NCBI RefSeq assembly: GCF_000382045.1
Contig: NZ_KB907454.1
Coordinates: forward strand, 310,001-374,000
Direction of reading: 5' to 3'
Length of the DNA stretch: 64,000 nucleotides
Source of the DNA: Variovorax atrisoli 110B
GTDB taxonomy: Bacteria > Pseudomonadota > Gammaproteobacteria > Burkholderiales > Burkholderiaceae_C
Shown: piece after piece, positions 1 to 8,434 of the stretch
Layout of the letters: each line of letters starts with the position of its first letter
Numbering within the stretch: position 1 is the first letter of the stretch
Made by a program: the position numbers and the translations under genes
Notes under the pieces: model-generated
The model's database searches: none
Told to the model about the DNA's origin: nothing
Seen by the model: only the letters and a program-made list of their open reading frames with translations

Positions 1-240
1 TTGGTGCGCGCCACGTACTCGGCGCGCCGAGAGGAAGCGGTTGTTGCAAAGCCCGTAGAGGTCGTCGCCCTGGTTTCCGGCCATTTCCATCACGTCGCCG
101 CCGAGCGAAATGCCCGGCGTCGACTGCCCCTGGTCGCGCCCGCTCTCCTCCCATTGCCCGAAGTGGCCGGGGTGCATGTAGTACACGCGCGTGCTGGGCC
201 GCGCCGTTACGTTGGCGGCCCTCTTTTTGTACCTACGCTG
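1..240 (-). pseudogene. Alginate-lyase-family gene fragment, frameshifted, runs off the window edge
   Basis: Read on the minus strand this stretch encodes a piece resembling the alginate lyase superfamily (PF05426): the order W-E-E-S-G-R-D-Q-G, then G-D-D-L-Y-G, then N-N-R-F-L recalls the family signature EsGRDQGHt...QG.DLYg...NNR. After FLSAR the family-like continuation EYVART is found only in another frame, so a one-base frameshift lies at about positions 20-30. No start codon or plausible N-terminus is seen; the similarity fades beyond about position 205, near the IS21 relic. I infer a dead gene truncated by insertion and decay. The family call rests on motif memory only. Confidence 0.4.
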
Positions 241-291
241 TGAGCTCGCTAAGGAGAACAGCGCCATGCGCAGCAAGGCAGGGTACGCCGC

Positions 292-690
292 GGCAAGGAG
301 CGAGGCATCAACGCGCGCTTTAGCGCCATGACTAGCCACTACTCGTTCGAGGCCGAGTCTGCAACCCGGCCTACGACTGGGAGGATGCCAGGTGCAGAAA
401 ACGTGCGCGATGCGCGGCACCGGCTGTGCCAGCCCGTGCCGACGTCGCGCAACGACTGGCTGGAGGATCGCTGTAAGGTGCTGTGGGGCGAGATGGCCCA
501 CGGCAAGCTGCCAGACAGCATCGCCGAAGTCTAAGCACAGGAGAGTGCGCTGCTGATGCCAATGCCCAGGCCGTTCGATGGCTTCATCGAGCACACCACG
601 CGTGTCTCGCTCACCTGTCTGTTGCACTTCTAGCGCAACCGCTACAGCGTGCCGGACTCTTTGGTCACGATCCATTCTTGCGCAGTCCAC
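292..690 (+). pseudogene. istA: Decayed IS21-family istA transposase
   Basis: Pieces of an IstA-type DDE transposase are read in two plus-strand frames. G-K-...-N-A-R-F-S-A-M-T-S-H-Y-S-F-E at about 292-345 and N-P-A-Y-D-W-E at about 364-384 correspond to the family block before the catalytic glutamate. N-D-W-L-E-D-R-C at 451-474 and P-R-P-F-D-G-F-I-E-H plus R-N-R-Y-S-V-P correspond to the conserved C-terminal part. There is a frameshift near 385 and there are in-frame stops at 532-534 (TAA) and 631-633 (TAG). No istB follows. The copy is inactive and separates the alginate-lyase relic from the efflux operon. Confidence 0.7.
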
Positions 691-692
691 TA

Positions 693-2207
693 CTAACCTG
701 GATCGACCGCGTGCCCACGACTCTGGCGCCCGTTCATGCCGAAGTCCTCGGCGTCGCGCCGCCCCAGATGCCCTGGGTAGACGAGGCCGTAGCGGCTTGT
801 CATCCAGCCGCCGCCCAACACCTGAGAAAGCTGGATCTGGTTCTGCACCTGGGCCAGTCGTATCAAGGCGAGGGCGACCTCTGCTGTGCGCAGACGCTCC
901 TGCGCATCGAGCCAGCTTCTCAGCGGCAGCAGCCCGACCAGGAAGCGCGCCTCGTAGACCCGTGCCGCTTCCGCCGCCTGGATTCGGGCCTGGCGCAATG
1001 CGGCCTCCTGTTCCGTGAGCCGGATGCGGGCGGAGAGAGCCTGGTCCACTTCGCCGAGCGCCGTGTACAGCGCCTTGCGGAAACGCACGGCGGCCTCTTC
1101 GTACCGGCTGCGGGCGATGTCCGTCTCGATGCGCAGGGTACGTGCCTGAAGGAAGGGCAGCGTCATACCGAAGCCCAAAGTGGCAACCGGATTGGCGAGC
1201 ACCTCGAGCAGGGCCTTGCTGGAAGTGCCAAGGGCGCCGGTGAGAGCGATGCGAGGGTAGTAGGCGGCGACCGCGGCGTCGGTGCGGGCGCCCGCGGCCT
1301 GGAGCCGCCACTGCGCGGCGCGCAGGTCAGGCCGGCGGCCCAGCAACTCGGCAGGCAAGCCCGGCTGCACCGGCGGCAACGCGATCTCGAGCAGCGTCTG
1401 CGGCTCGGGCTCCGGCACGGATGCGCCATCCAGCAACACGCGCACGCGCTCGCGCAGCACCGTGGCGGCCATGCGCTGGGATGCGAGTTCGGCAGCGCGT
1501 TCTTGGCGCACTTGGAGCGCCTCATGGAACGCCAGCCGGCCTTCCGCCCCCGCCTGGAAGCGGGCCTCGACCAGGGCGACGACACGCTCGGCGTCGCGTT
1601 CCCCGGCTTCGGCCATCGCCACGCGATCGTTGGAGTGGGCGAGCTGGAAGTACAGCTCGGTGACGCTGGCGACCAGCGCCAGCCGCACGGCCTGCCTGTC
1701 CTGTTCGCTCGCCTGCGCCTCGAAGCTGGCGGCATCCTGCAGCGCCCCGAGGCGCCCGAAGAGATCTAGTTCCCAGCTCACCGCGGCCTGGCCGGTGCTG
1801 CCTGACCCAGCGTGCGCCTGTCCGCTGCCCAAAGCTCGGGCGGCGCGGGAGTTCCATTCGCCTGACACCGTCGGTGCCGACGGCGCGCCCGCGAGGCGGG
1901 CCTCGAGCATCGCCCGGCGCAACCGGACGCCTGCGATGGCAAGGTCTGCATTGCGTGCAAGGGCGGTGCTCACCCAGGCGTCAAGCACGGGCAGCTCGCC
2001 CGCGCGCCACCAGGCCAAGCCCTTGTCGTTTGCCGGGGCCGCCGGCGCGGTCGCGGCGTGCGCATACGCAGCCGGCACCACGAGCATCGGACTGGGGTGC
2101 TCGGGCGCGGCGCATCCGGCGATGGCGCAGGCCAGCAGTGCGGGGAGCGACGCGCGGACGAACGATGCGCGCAGATCAGGAAGAACGGAATGTATGAAGC
2201 GCCTCAT
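693..2207 (-). CDS. Outer-membrane efflux channel lipoprotein (NodT/OprM/OpmQ type)
   Basis: TolC-like outer-membrane channel of a tripartite pump, partner of the MacA/MacB pair encoded just upstream. With the start at 2207 the protein is about 504 residues, has a lipoprotein signal with the lipobox cysteine at about residue 32 (AIAGC) and two OEP repeats, including W-E-L-D-L-F-G-R in the first and G-R-R-P-D-L-R-A-A in the second. I chose 2207 because it lies one base after the macB stop (TGA-C-ATG); an in-frame ATG at 2222 would overlap macB. Family members end near L-G-G-G-W; here the frame runs on about 36 residues (693-803) into foreign-looking DNA beside the IS21 relic, so the native stop was probably lost. 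Confidence 0.88.
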   Translation of the reverse strand: MRRFIHSVLPDLRASFVRASLPALLACAIAGCAAPEHPSPMLVVPAAYAHAATAPAAPANDKGLAWWRAGELPVLDAWVSTALARNADLAIAGVRLRRAMLEARLAGAPSAPTVSGEWNSRAARALGSGQAHAGSGSTGQAAVSWELDLFGRLGALQDAASFEAQASEQDRQAVRLALVASVTELYFQLAHSNDRVAMAEAGERDAERVVALVEARFQAGAEGRLAFHEALQVRQERAAELASQRMAATVLRERVRVLLDGASVPEPEPQTLLEIALPPVQPGLPAELLGRRPDLRAAQWRLQAAGARTDAAVAAYYPRIALTGALGTSSKALLEVLANPVATLGFGMTLPFLQARTLRIETDIARSRYEEAAVRFRKALYTALGEVDQALSARIRLTEQEAALRQARIQAAEAARVYEARFLVGLLPLRSWLDAQERLRTAEVALALIRLAQVQNQIQLSQVLGGGWMTSRYGLVYPGHLGRRDAEDFGMNGRQSRGHAVDPG

Positions 2208-2208
2208 G

Positions 2209-4161
2209 TCAATCTCGCGCAAGGGCCTGCACGGGCTCGAGCCGTGCGGCGTTTCTTGCAGGCAGGTAACCGAAAGCCAAGCCCACCAGGCAGGAGCTGA
2301 GCACCGCCAGCACCACCGAGAGCGCAGAAAAGGACATCGGCAGCTGCGGCATCAGCAAGGCGATGAGCGCTCCGAGGCCGAAGGCCAGCAACACGCCGGT
2401 GGCGCCGCCGATCAGACAGATCAGCACGGCTTCCATGAGGAACTGCCCGACGATGTCGGCGCGCCGCGCGCCCACGGCTATCCGCACACCAATTTCTCGC
2501 GTGCGCTCGGTCACCGACACCAGCATGATGTTCATCACGCCGATCCCTCCCACCATCAACGATAGGGTCGCCACGCCGGAGATCAGCAGTGCCAGGGTGC
2601 GGCTCGTACGCGTGGCGGCCTGCCGGACCTGGTCCGAATTCATGATGAAGAAGTCCTGGCTGCCGTGGCGGTCGCGCAGCACCGAGGTCACGGCGCCCTG
2701 CGCGGCACGGCTGGAGACTTCGTCCTTGATGCGCAAGGTGATGCTCTCCAGGTATTGCCGTCCCGCGAGGCGGGTCGCCACCGTCGTGTAGGGAACGAAG
2801 AAGCCCGGTGTGCTCGACGCGAAACTGCTCTGCATCGGGCGCAGCACGCCGACGACCTGTACCGGCATTTCGCCAAGAAGCACGGTTTGCCCCAGCGGCG
2901 ATGCGTTACCGAAGAGCGCCGTGGCCGCGCGTTGGTCGATCACGGCCACCTGCGAGCGCGCCTCCTGCTCGCGGGCGTCGAAGAAACGGCCAGCAGCCAG
3001 CGACAGGCCGCGTACGCGGAACAGTCCCGCGCCCACGCCGTTGACCTGGGCCGATGCCGACGCTGCATCGCGCAGCGCCGTCACCGACACCGAGATGTTG
3101 GGCGAGGCGCTGTCCACGTAGAACTGCTGCGCCAGCGCCTCGGCATCGGCCACCGAGAGGTTCTCGATCGCGCTTGCCCTCAGGTCGCCGAAGTCACGGC
3201 CGGGAAATATCTCCAGCGTGTTGGTGCCCAGTTCGCGGATCTGGGCCATGACCTGATCCTGCGCGCCGCGCCCCAGCGCGACCACGCACACGAGCGCCGC
3301 GGTGCCGATCACGATGCCCAGCATCGTCAGCAGCGCGCGCAGCCGGTGGGCATGCAGCGCGCAAAGCGCCATGCGCAGCGTCTGCGCCATGCGTGCAGAC
3401 ACCGCCGCGCCTTCGCGCCCGCCCTCGCCCCGCGGCAGTACCGTCGTGTGCGGCGCCGTCGCGGCTTCGCTGCGCCGATCGGAGACGATGCGGCCGTCGC
3501 TGATTTCGATCACACGCGACGCGCGGCGGGCCACCTGGGCATCGTGCGTGACGATGATCACCGTGTGCCCCTGCGCATTCAGCTCGGCTAGCAGGCGAAG
3601 CACCTCCTCGCCTCTGGATGTGTCCAGGGCGCCCGTCGGCTCGTCGGCCAGTATCACGCCGCCGCCGTTCATGAGCGCCCGCGCGATCGAGACGCGCTGC
3701 TGCTGTCCGCCCGAGAGCTGGTTGGGCCGGTGGTCCGCGCGCGCTCCCAGCCCCAGGCGCTCCAGCAGCTGCCGTGCGCGGGCCTCGCGCTGCTGCGCGT
3801 TCCAGCCGGCGTAGATTGCGGGCAGGGCCACGTTGTCGAGCGCGGTCAGTTCGCCCAGCAGTTGGTAGCGCTGGAACACGAAGCCGAAGTGCTCGCGCCG
3901 CAGCTTCGCCAGGCCGTCCGCGTCCAGATCCGCGACCTCCTGGCCGGCAACGCGGTAGCTGCCGGAAGTGGGGCGATCCAGTGCGCCGAGGATGTTCATG
4001 AGCGTCGACTTGCCGGAGCCCGAAGCGCCCACGATGGCCACCATCTCCCCCGCTTCGATCCGCAGGTCGATGCCGTCAAGCATGGTGAGCGTGCCCTCCC
4101 CTGCCACGAACTCGCGGCGCAGGCCGCGCGTCTCCAGCAATGCCATGGGCGTGCCTACCAT
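2209..4161 (-). CDS. macB: MacB-type ABC efflux pump, fused ATPase and permease
   Basis: Inner-membrane ATPase/permease that powers a MacA-MacB-OMF tripartite exporter. The 650 residues match the usual length of MacB/PvdT. The ABC domain comes first: Walker A GASGSGKS at 45-52, signature LSGGQ at 149-153, Walker B VILADE at 169-174, switch His at about 206. A transmembrane helix at about 265-300, a large periplasmic MacB_PCD domain and three C-terminal FtsX-type helices (about 530-640) follow. Its start overlaps the macA stop by seven bases, so the two are translationally coupled. Substrates in the family include macrolides, lipopeptides and pyoverdine; the substrate here is not evident from sequence. 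Confidence 0.93.
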   Translation of the reverse strand: MVGTPMALLETRGLRREFVAGEGTLTMLDGIDLRIEAGEMVAIVGASGSGKSTLMNILGALDRPTSGSYRVAGQEVADLDADGLAKLRREHFGFVFQRYQLLGELTALDNVALPAIYAGWNAQQREARARQLLERLGLGARADHRPNQLSGGQQQRVSIARALMNGGGVILADEPTGALDTSRGEEVLRLLAELNAQGHTVIIVTHDAQVARRASRVIEISDGRIVSDRRSEAATAPHTTVLPRGEGGREGAAVSARMAQTLRMALCALHAHRLRALLTMLGIVIGTAALVCVVALGRGAQDQVMAQIRELGTNTLEIFPGRDFGDLRASAIENLSVADAEALAQQFYVDSASPNISVSVTALRDAASASAQVNGVGAGLFRVRGLSLAAGRFFDAREQEARSQVAVIDQRAATALFGNASPLGQTVLLGEMPVQVVGVLRPMQSSFASSTPGFFVPYTTVATRLAGRQYLESITLRIKDEVSSRAAQGAVTSVLRDRHGSQDFFIMNSDQVRQAATRTSRTLALLISGVATLSLMVGGIGVMNIMLVSVTERTREIGVRIAVGARRADIVGQFLMEAVLICLIGGATGVLLAFGLGALIALLMPQLPMSFSALSVVLAVLSSCLVGLAFGYLPARNAARLEPVQALARD

Positions 4162-5399
4162 AGCGCCGGACCCTGCGGCACGGCGGCATCAGCCCCGACC
4201 GGTTCACCGGCCACCACGCGCTCGCCGACCGACAGGCCGCCGAGTATCTGCACCTGCAGGGGTGTACGCAGGCCGGTCTGCACCTGGCGCTCGACCACGT
4301 CCCCGTCCGCTTGAAGCACGCGCACCGTTGCGTACCCGGCCTGCGCGGCCGGACGCACCGCCACGGCGGGAACGAGCAAGGCATTGTCGACCTTCCTCAC
4401 ATGCACGGAGACCTGGACCGTCATCGATGGACGCAGGATTCCGTGGTCGTTGGGCACGTCGAACAGGGCGTTGTAGTAGACAGCCTTGCTCGTGGTTGTT
4501 GCGGACGTTGCGCTTCCGGCCGCCACGGCCTCGTTGGCGATGGAATCGGGAGCCGGCTCGATCAGGGCGATGCGCGACTGATGGCGATCAGAGCGGCCGC
4601 CCGGCACCAAGAAGCTTGCCGCCATGCCCGCCGCCACGAGGTTCACGTCGGCCTCGGAGATCTCGGCGCGCACGGTCATCACATCCAGCTTCGCCAGCAT
4701 GACGATGGTGGGCGTGCTCTGAAAGGCGTTCAGTGTCTGGCCCTGCCTGGTGATCACTGCCACCACGGTGCCGTCCATCGGCGCGACGATGCGTGTGTAG
4801 TCGAGCTGCGTGCGAGCCGTGTCGACCTGCGTTCGCGCCTGCACGACCTGGGCCTGCAGCGAGTCGATCTCGGCTCGCAGCGTATCCACCGCCGCCTGGG
4901 CCGCCTCCAGGTCGGCCTGCGCGGTCGCCTCGGCCACGGCCAGCGTCTGCTGCCGGCGCAGCGACGCCTGGGCCTGCGCCATCGCAACGCGCCGTGCGTT
5001 GAGCTGCGCGCGCAGCGCGTCGGCGGCAGCCTCGGCGCTGCGCAACGCGATCTGCTGCGGCTGTGCATCCACCTCGGCGATCAGCTGGCCCTTGGCCACG
5101 CGCTGACCCAGGCCCACGTGCAGGCGCTCCACGCGGCCGGACACCTGTGCGCCGACGGCGACCAGTTCCTTGGGGCGGACGCGGCCCACCGCCTGTACGT
5201 CCTGGGCCAGGGTGCCGCGTTCCACCACCGCTGTGGCCAGATCGGATCGCGGACCCGCATTCGTTTCCACAAGCACGACCGCGGCCAAGGCGGCAAGCAC
5301 GACGGCGCCGAGCGCGAGTGCCCATTTCCGAACTGTCTTCAATGCATCGCTTTCAAGTTGGGTTTCATGACCCCGTGCCGGGTGGCCTGTAGCGACCAT
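4155..5399 (-). CDS. macA: MacA-type periplasmic adaptor (HlyD/RND-MFP family)
   Basis: Membrane-fusion protein linking MacB to the outer-membrane channel. A single N-terminal membrane anchor (K-W-A-L-A-L-G-A-V-V) is followed by a biotinyl-lipoyl half, a long Ala/Gln-rich coiled-coil hairpin, the second lipoyl half (T-R-I-V-A-P-M-D-G-T-V) and a beta-barrel ending in G-P-A-L-W. First gene of a macA-macB-OMF operon with overlapping ends. The start is uncertain: the frame is open back to 5561. I give the ATG at 5399, but a TTG at 5342 would place the anchor at the very N-terminus as in typical MacA and may be the real start. The promoter must lie between this gene and the divergent glycosyltransferase. 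Confidence 0.88.
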   Translation of the reverse strand: MVATGHPARGHETQLESDALKTVRKWALALGAVVLAALAAVVLVETNAGPRSDLATAVVERGTLAQDVQAVGRVRPKELVAVGAQVSGRVERLHVGLGQRVAKGQLIAEVDAQPQQIALRSAEAAADALRAQLNARRVAMAQAQASLRRQQTLAVAEATAQADLEAAQAAVDTLRAEIDSLQAQVVQARTQVDTARTQLDYTRIVAPMDGTVVAVITRQGQTLNAFQSTPTIVMLAKLDVMTVRAEISEADVNLVAAGMAASFLVPGGRSDRHQSRIALIEPAPDSIANEAVAAGSATSATTTSKAVYYNALFDVPNDHGILRPSMTVQVSVHVRKVDNALLVPAVAVRPAAQAGYATVRVLQADGDVVERQVQTGLRTPLQVQILGGLSVGERVVAGEPVGADAAVPQGPALW

Positions 5400-5643
5400 C
5401 CGTCCGGCAACGAGGGAGCCGTCCCATCGAAGGGAGCGGAAGGAATTCTTCTGAAAGCGCATCGAGAAAGGACCGACGCACGATCCAGATCCGATCGAGC
5501 GCCGCTGCAACCGGGCGCGCCCTGCAAGCGGCTTCATGCGAATTGATCGAACGTTGATCAAACCCCCAGTGCTTCTGCATCGTGCGAAGAGAGCATTTCG
5601 TCACAGTCAATCCTGGAGCCCGTCTGGGCTAGCACGCCGCCAA

Positions 5644-7269
5644 ATGCACTCACCGCTTGCAGATTCCAATCCCGTCCCATCCTTGCCGGCTGTGGCTCGC
5701 TCCTCAGAGGTCGTGCTCAGCGGCCCCGCACCCCGGCCCGATCGTGCCGGGCCGGCACTGCGGTCAGCGGGGTCGCGCCGTACATCGCTGCTCCAGCCCA
5801 GCGGAGCCTGGGTCGTCGCGCTGCTCGCTGTGTTCGCCGCCGTCTGGCTGCCGCATCTTGCGCATTCCAGCCTCGTGCCGCCCACGGACAACATCGAGCA
5901 GCTCACCTGGGTGCGCAGTCTCGAGTGGGGCTACTACAAGCATCCTCCGCTGCCCACGTGGGTGCTGTGGCTTCCCGTGCAGCTGATGGGTCTGTCGGGG
6001 GCGGTCACCTATGTGCTCGGCGCGAGCTTCGTGCTGGCCGCGATGGGGCTCTTCTGGCGATTCCTCTCGGCGCTCCGCGGCGCCGTGTATGCAACGGTGG
6101 CGCTGCTCGCGGCCCTGTGCATCACCTACTACAACGGCCGTCTCTACTACTACAACCACGAAGTGGTGCTGATCCCGTTCGCGGTGGCGAGCGCCGTCCT
6201 CACCTGGAAGGCATTCGCGTCGAGGCAGCTGCGCTGGTGGCTGTGGCTGGGGGTGTGCCTCGGCGTCGGGGGACTCGCCAAATATCACATCGCCGTGATG
6301 GCCTTGGCCGTGGCGGTGTTCTGGACTTGGCAGCGAGGCTGGCAGGATTCGCATCATCGGCAGGGCCTTGCACTGGCCGCGGCCGTTTCTTTGGCGGTGA
6401 TGGCTCCGCATCTGTACTGGCTCTGGACGCACGACCTCGGGCCGATCCACTATGCGATGGAGTCCTCGCTGGGCCTCGATCTCCATGGGATGCGAAGGCT
6501 CGGCGTCTGCATGCGCTGGCTGGTCGATCAGCTGCTGAACCGGGCGCTGCCTGCGTGGCTCCTTCTTCTGTCGGTGCTCTGGCTCGTGGGGCGCGGACGC
6601 GCGGATGGCCCTGCGTCGTCGCGTGCGACGCAGCGCGTTGATGTGGAAATGAGCCGCAGGCTCCTGCTGTGCTTCGGGCTCACGCCGCTGGTTTTCACCT
6701 TCGTGCTGGGCCTGATGGTGGGCGCGGACCTGCAGTTGCATTGGGGCGCCCCGTTCCTGCTGCTGGCCGTCCCGGCCATGATGGAGCTGGGGCCCCTGAA
6801 AGCAGCGTGGGCTCGTGTCTCATTGAAGTCGGCGCTCAAGTGCTTCTGCCTTATTCAAGTGGTGCTGCTTGCCTGGGGGCAGATGACTTCTGCCAACGGA
6901 GAGTTTCGGCTGCAACGCCATCACTGGCGGAATTTCGATGCGAAAGCCCTGGCCGACGCGGTGGCCCCGGCTGCACGCGCTCGACTTGGAGGCCCGGTCC
7001 GTGTGATTGCGGGGCCTCCCGCCGAAGCGGGCGCACTGGCGCTTCAGCTCGGTGAGCGGCCCCTCGTCCTGATCGACGGCCGCTTCGACATCAGCCCCTG
7101 GGTGAGCAAGGAGCTGGTGGATGAGTGCGGCATGCTGGAACTGAGCAAGGCCGCATCGTCTCCAGGATACCGCCCGGTAGGCGAAAGCTTCCCCGGCTTG
7201 TATTGGCGAACGGTCGCCGCTCGCCCGATGCCCATCCACTGCACAGGGAGGACGCATGCAGCCAATTGA
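5644..7269 (+). CDS. ArnT-like polyprenyl-phosphate-sugar transferase (GT-C fold, GT83/PMT family)
   Basis: Integral membrane glycosyltransferase of about 541 residues with some ten hydrophobic segments. The first periplasmic loop carries P-P-T-D-N-I-E-Q and Y-Y-K-H-P-P-L-P, the acidic and HPPL motifs typical of ArnT/FlmK/LgmB enzymes that move an amino sugar from undecaprenyl phosphate to lipid A. The C-terminal soluble part is short. It is the first gene of a three-gene operon and its stop overlaps the GT2 start. The frame is open back to 5536 but the extra residues are Arg/Pro/Ser-rich and unlike a membrane protein, so I favour the ATG at 5644; no good ribosome-binding site supports either. 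Substrate is inferred from context. Confidence 0.85.
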   Translation: MHSPLADSNPVPSLPAVARSSEVVLSGPAPRPDRAGPALRSAGSRRTSLLQPSGAWVVALLAVFAAVWLPHLAHSSLVPPTDNIEQLTWVRSLEWGYYKHPPLPTWVLWLPVQLMGLSGAVTYVLGASFVLAAMGLFWRFLSALRGAVYATVALLAALCITYYNGRLYYYNHEVVLIPFAVASAVLTWKAFASRQLRWWLWLGVCLGVGGLAKYHIAVMALAVAVFWTWQRGWQDSHHRQGLALAAAVSLAVMAPHLYWLWTHDLGPIHYAMESSLGLDLHGMRRLGVCMRWLVDQLLNRALPAWLLLLSVLWLVGRGRADGPASSRATQRVDVEMSRRLLLCFGLTPLVFTFVLGLMVGADLQLHWGAPFLLLAVPAMMELGPLKAAWARVSLKSALKCFCLIQVVLLAWGQMTSANGEFRLQRHHWRNFDAKALADAVAPAARARLGGPVRVIAGPPAEAGALALQLGERPLVLIDGRFDISPWVSKELVDECGMLELSKAASSPGYRPVGESFPGLYWRTVAARPMPIHCTGRTHAAN

Positions 7270-8434
7270 TTCGCTGACCCGCAAGGCTCTTCTGGACGCC
7301 CACATGCACCTGCACCTCGACGACTTCACACCGGCCGAGCGGGCTTCGCACCATGCACCTTCGGCGCCGGCGCAAGCGAGACAACCTGCGCAACGAGATC
7401 ACCGCGCCTCCATCAGCTGCGTCATTCCCTGTCGAAACGAAGCCAGAAACCTCGATCTGCTGTTGCCTCGCCTGATCACGGTACTGTGCACATTGGGGCG
7501 GGATTGGGAAGTCATCGTCGTCGACGACGGAAGCACCGACGCCACCTGCGAATCGGCGCTGCGCTGGCAGGACCAGGGCGTGCGGCTCGTGGAGCTCTCT
7601 CGCAACTTCGGGAAGGAGGCCGCGCTCAGTGCGGGCCTGGATGCGGCGCGCGGCGATTTCGTGCTCCTGATGGACGGCGACGGGCAGCATCCGCCCGAAC
7701 TGATCCCCGGAATGATCACCCGCTGGACGCAGGGTGCCGACATGGTCTGCGCAACGCGCTCGAATCGCGATTCGGAAGGCTGGATCAAGCGCGTTGGAAC
7801 GCGGGTCTTCTACAGGCTTCTCGACTGCGACCGGCGCTACCGGGTGCCCGCCGACGCGGGCGACTTCCGGCTGCTGGACCGTTCGGTGGTCGATGCGCTG
7901 CGCGCGCTGCCGGAACGCAGCCGATTCATGAAGGGGCTGTTCGCCTGGGTCGGCTTCCGCGTGGAGCAGATGGCCTACGTGCCACCCGCGAGGCCTCACG
8001 GCCGCAGCCACTACAGCCTGCAGGCACTGTGCAGCCTGTCGCTCACCGGGATCACCATGTTCACGAGCTGGCCCCTTCGCGCGGCCAGCGTGCTCGGGGG
8101 GCTGCTCGCGATTGCCGCGTTCGGCTATGGCGGCACGCTGTGCCTGTCGTACATGCTCTGGGGCAATGAAGTGTCGGGCTGGACCACGATCGTCGTCGCC
8201 ATGTTCCTGCTGGCGGGGGTGCAGCTGGTGTCGCTCGGGGTGATCGGAGAGTACCTGGCGCGGGTCTTCGATGAAGTGAAGGGGCGCCCGTTGTACCTGG
8301 TACGGAGATCCCTGGGCACCGTGCTGAGGGGCCGCGGTCTTGATGATGGCGCCGATTCGGCGCGAGATGCCACATGGGACGCTCCGCGTTCAGATCGACG
8401 TGGGGCAGCCAGACACCCGGACGTCGAGGAATGA
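7256..8434 (+). CDS. DPM1/ArnC-like family 2 glycosyltransferase
   Basis: About 392 residues: an N-terminal extension of some 50 residues, a GT-A domain with V-V-D-D-G-S-T-D and the nucleotide/metal motif M-D-G-D-G-Q-H-P-P, a R-S-H-Y-S segment, and two C-terminal transmembrane helices. This is the architecture of undecaprenyl-phosphate sugar transferases (ArnC, GtrB, FlmF1/2). In the inferred pathway it would charge undecaprenyl phosphate with an N-acetylhexosamine at the inner leaflet. Its start overlaps the preceding transferase by 14 bases and its stop overlaps the next ATG (ATGA at 8431-8434), indicating coupled translation of all three genes. Confidence 0.88.
   Translation: MQPIDSLTRKALLDAHMHLHLDDFTPAERASHHAPSAPAQARQPAQRDHRASISCVIPCRNEARNLDLLLPRLITVLCTLGRDWEVIVVDDGSTDATCESALRWQDQGVRLVELSRNFGKEAALSAGLDAARGDFVLLMDGDGQHPPELIPGMITRWTQGADMVCATRSNRDSEGWIKRVGTRVFYRLLDCDRRYRVPADAGDFRLLDRSVVDALRALPERSRFMKGLFAWVGFRVEQMAYVPPARPHGRSHYSLQALCSLSLTGITMFTSWPLRAASVLGGLLAIAAFGYGGTLCLSYMLWGNEVSGWTTIVVAMFLLAGVQLVSLGVIGEYLARVFDEVKGRPLYLVRRSLGTVLRGRGLDDGADSARDATWDAPRSDRRGAARHPDVEE

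Noticed and set aside
483-1769. Long plus-strand open frame of 428 codons
   Set aside because: It is the antisense of the outer-membrane channel gene; composition is Arg/Ala/Leu-rich and no domain is visible. The minus-strand product has clear family motifs.
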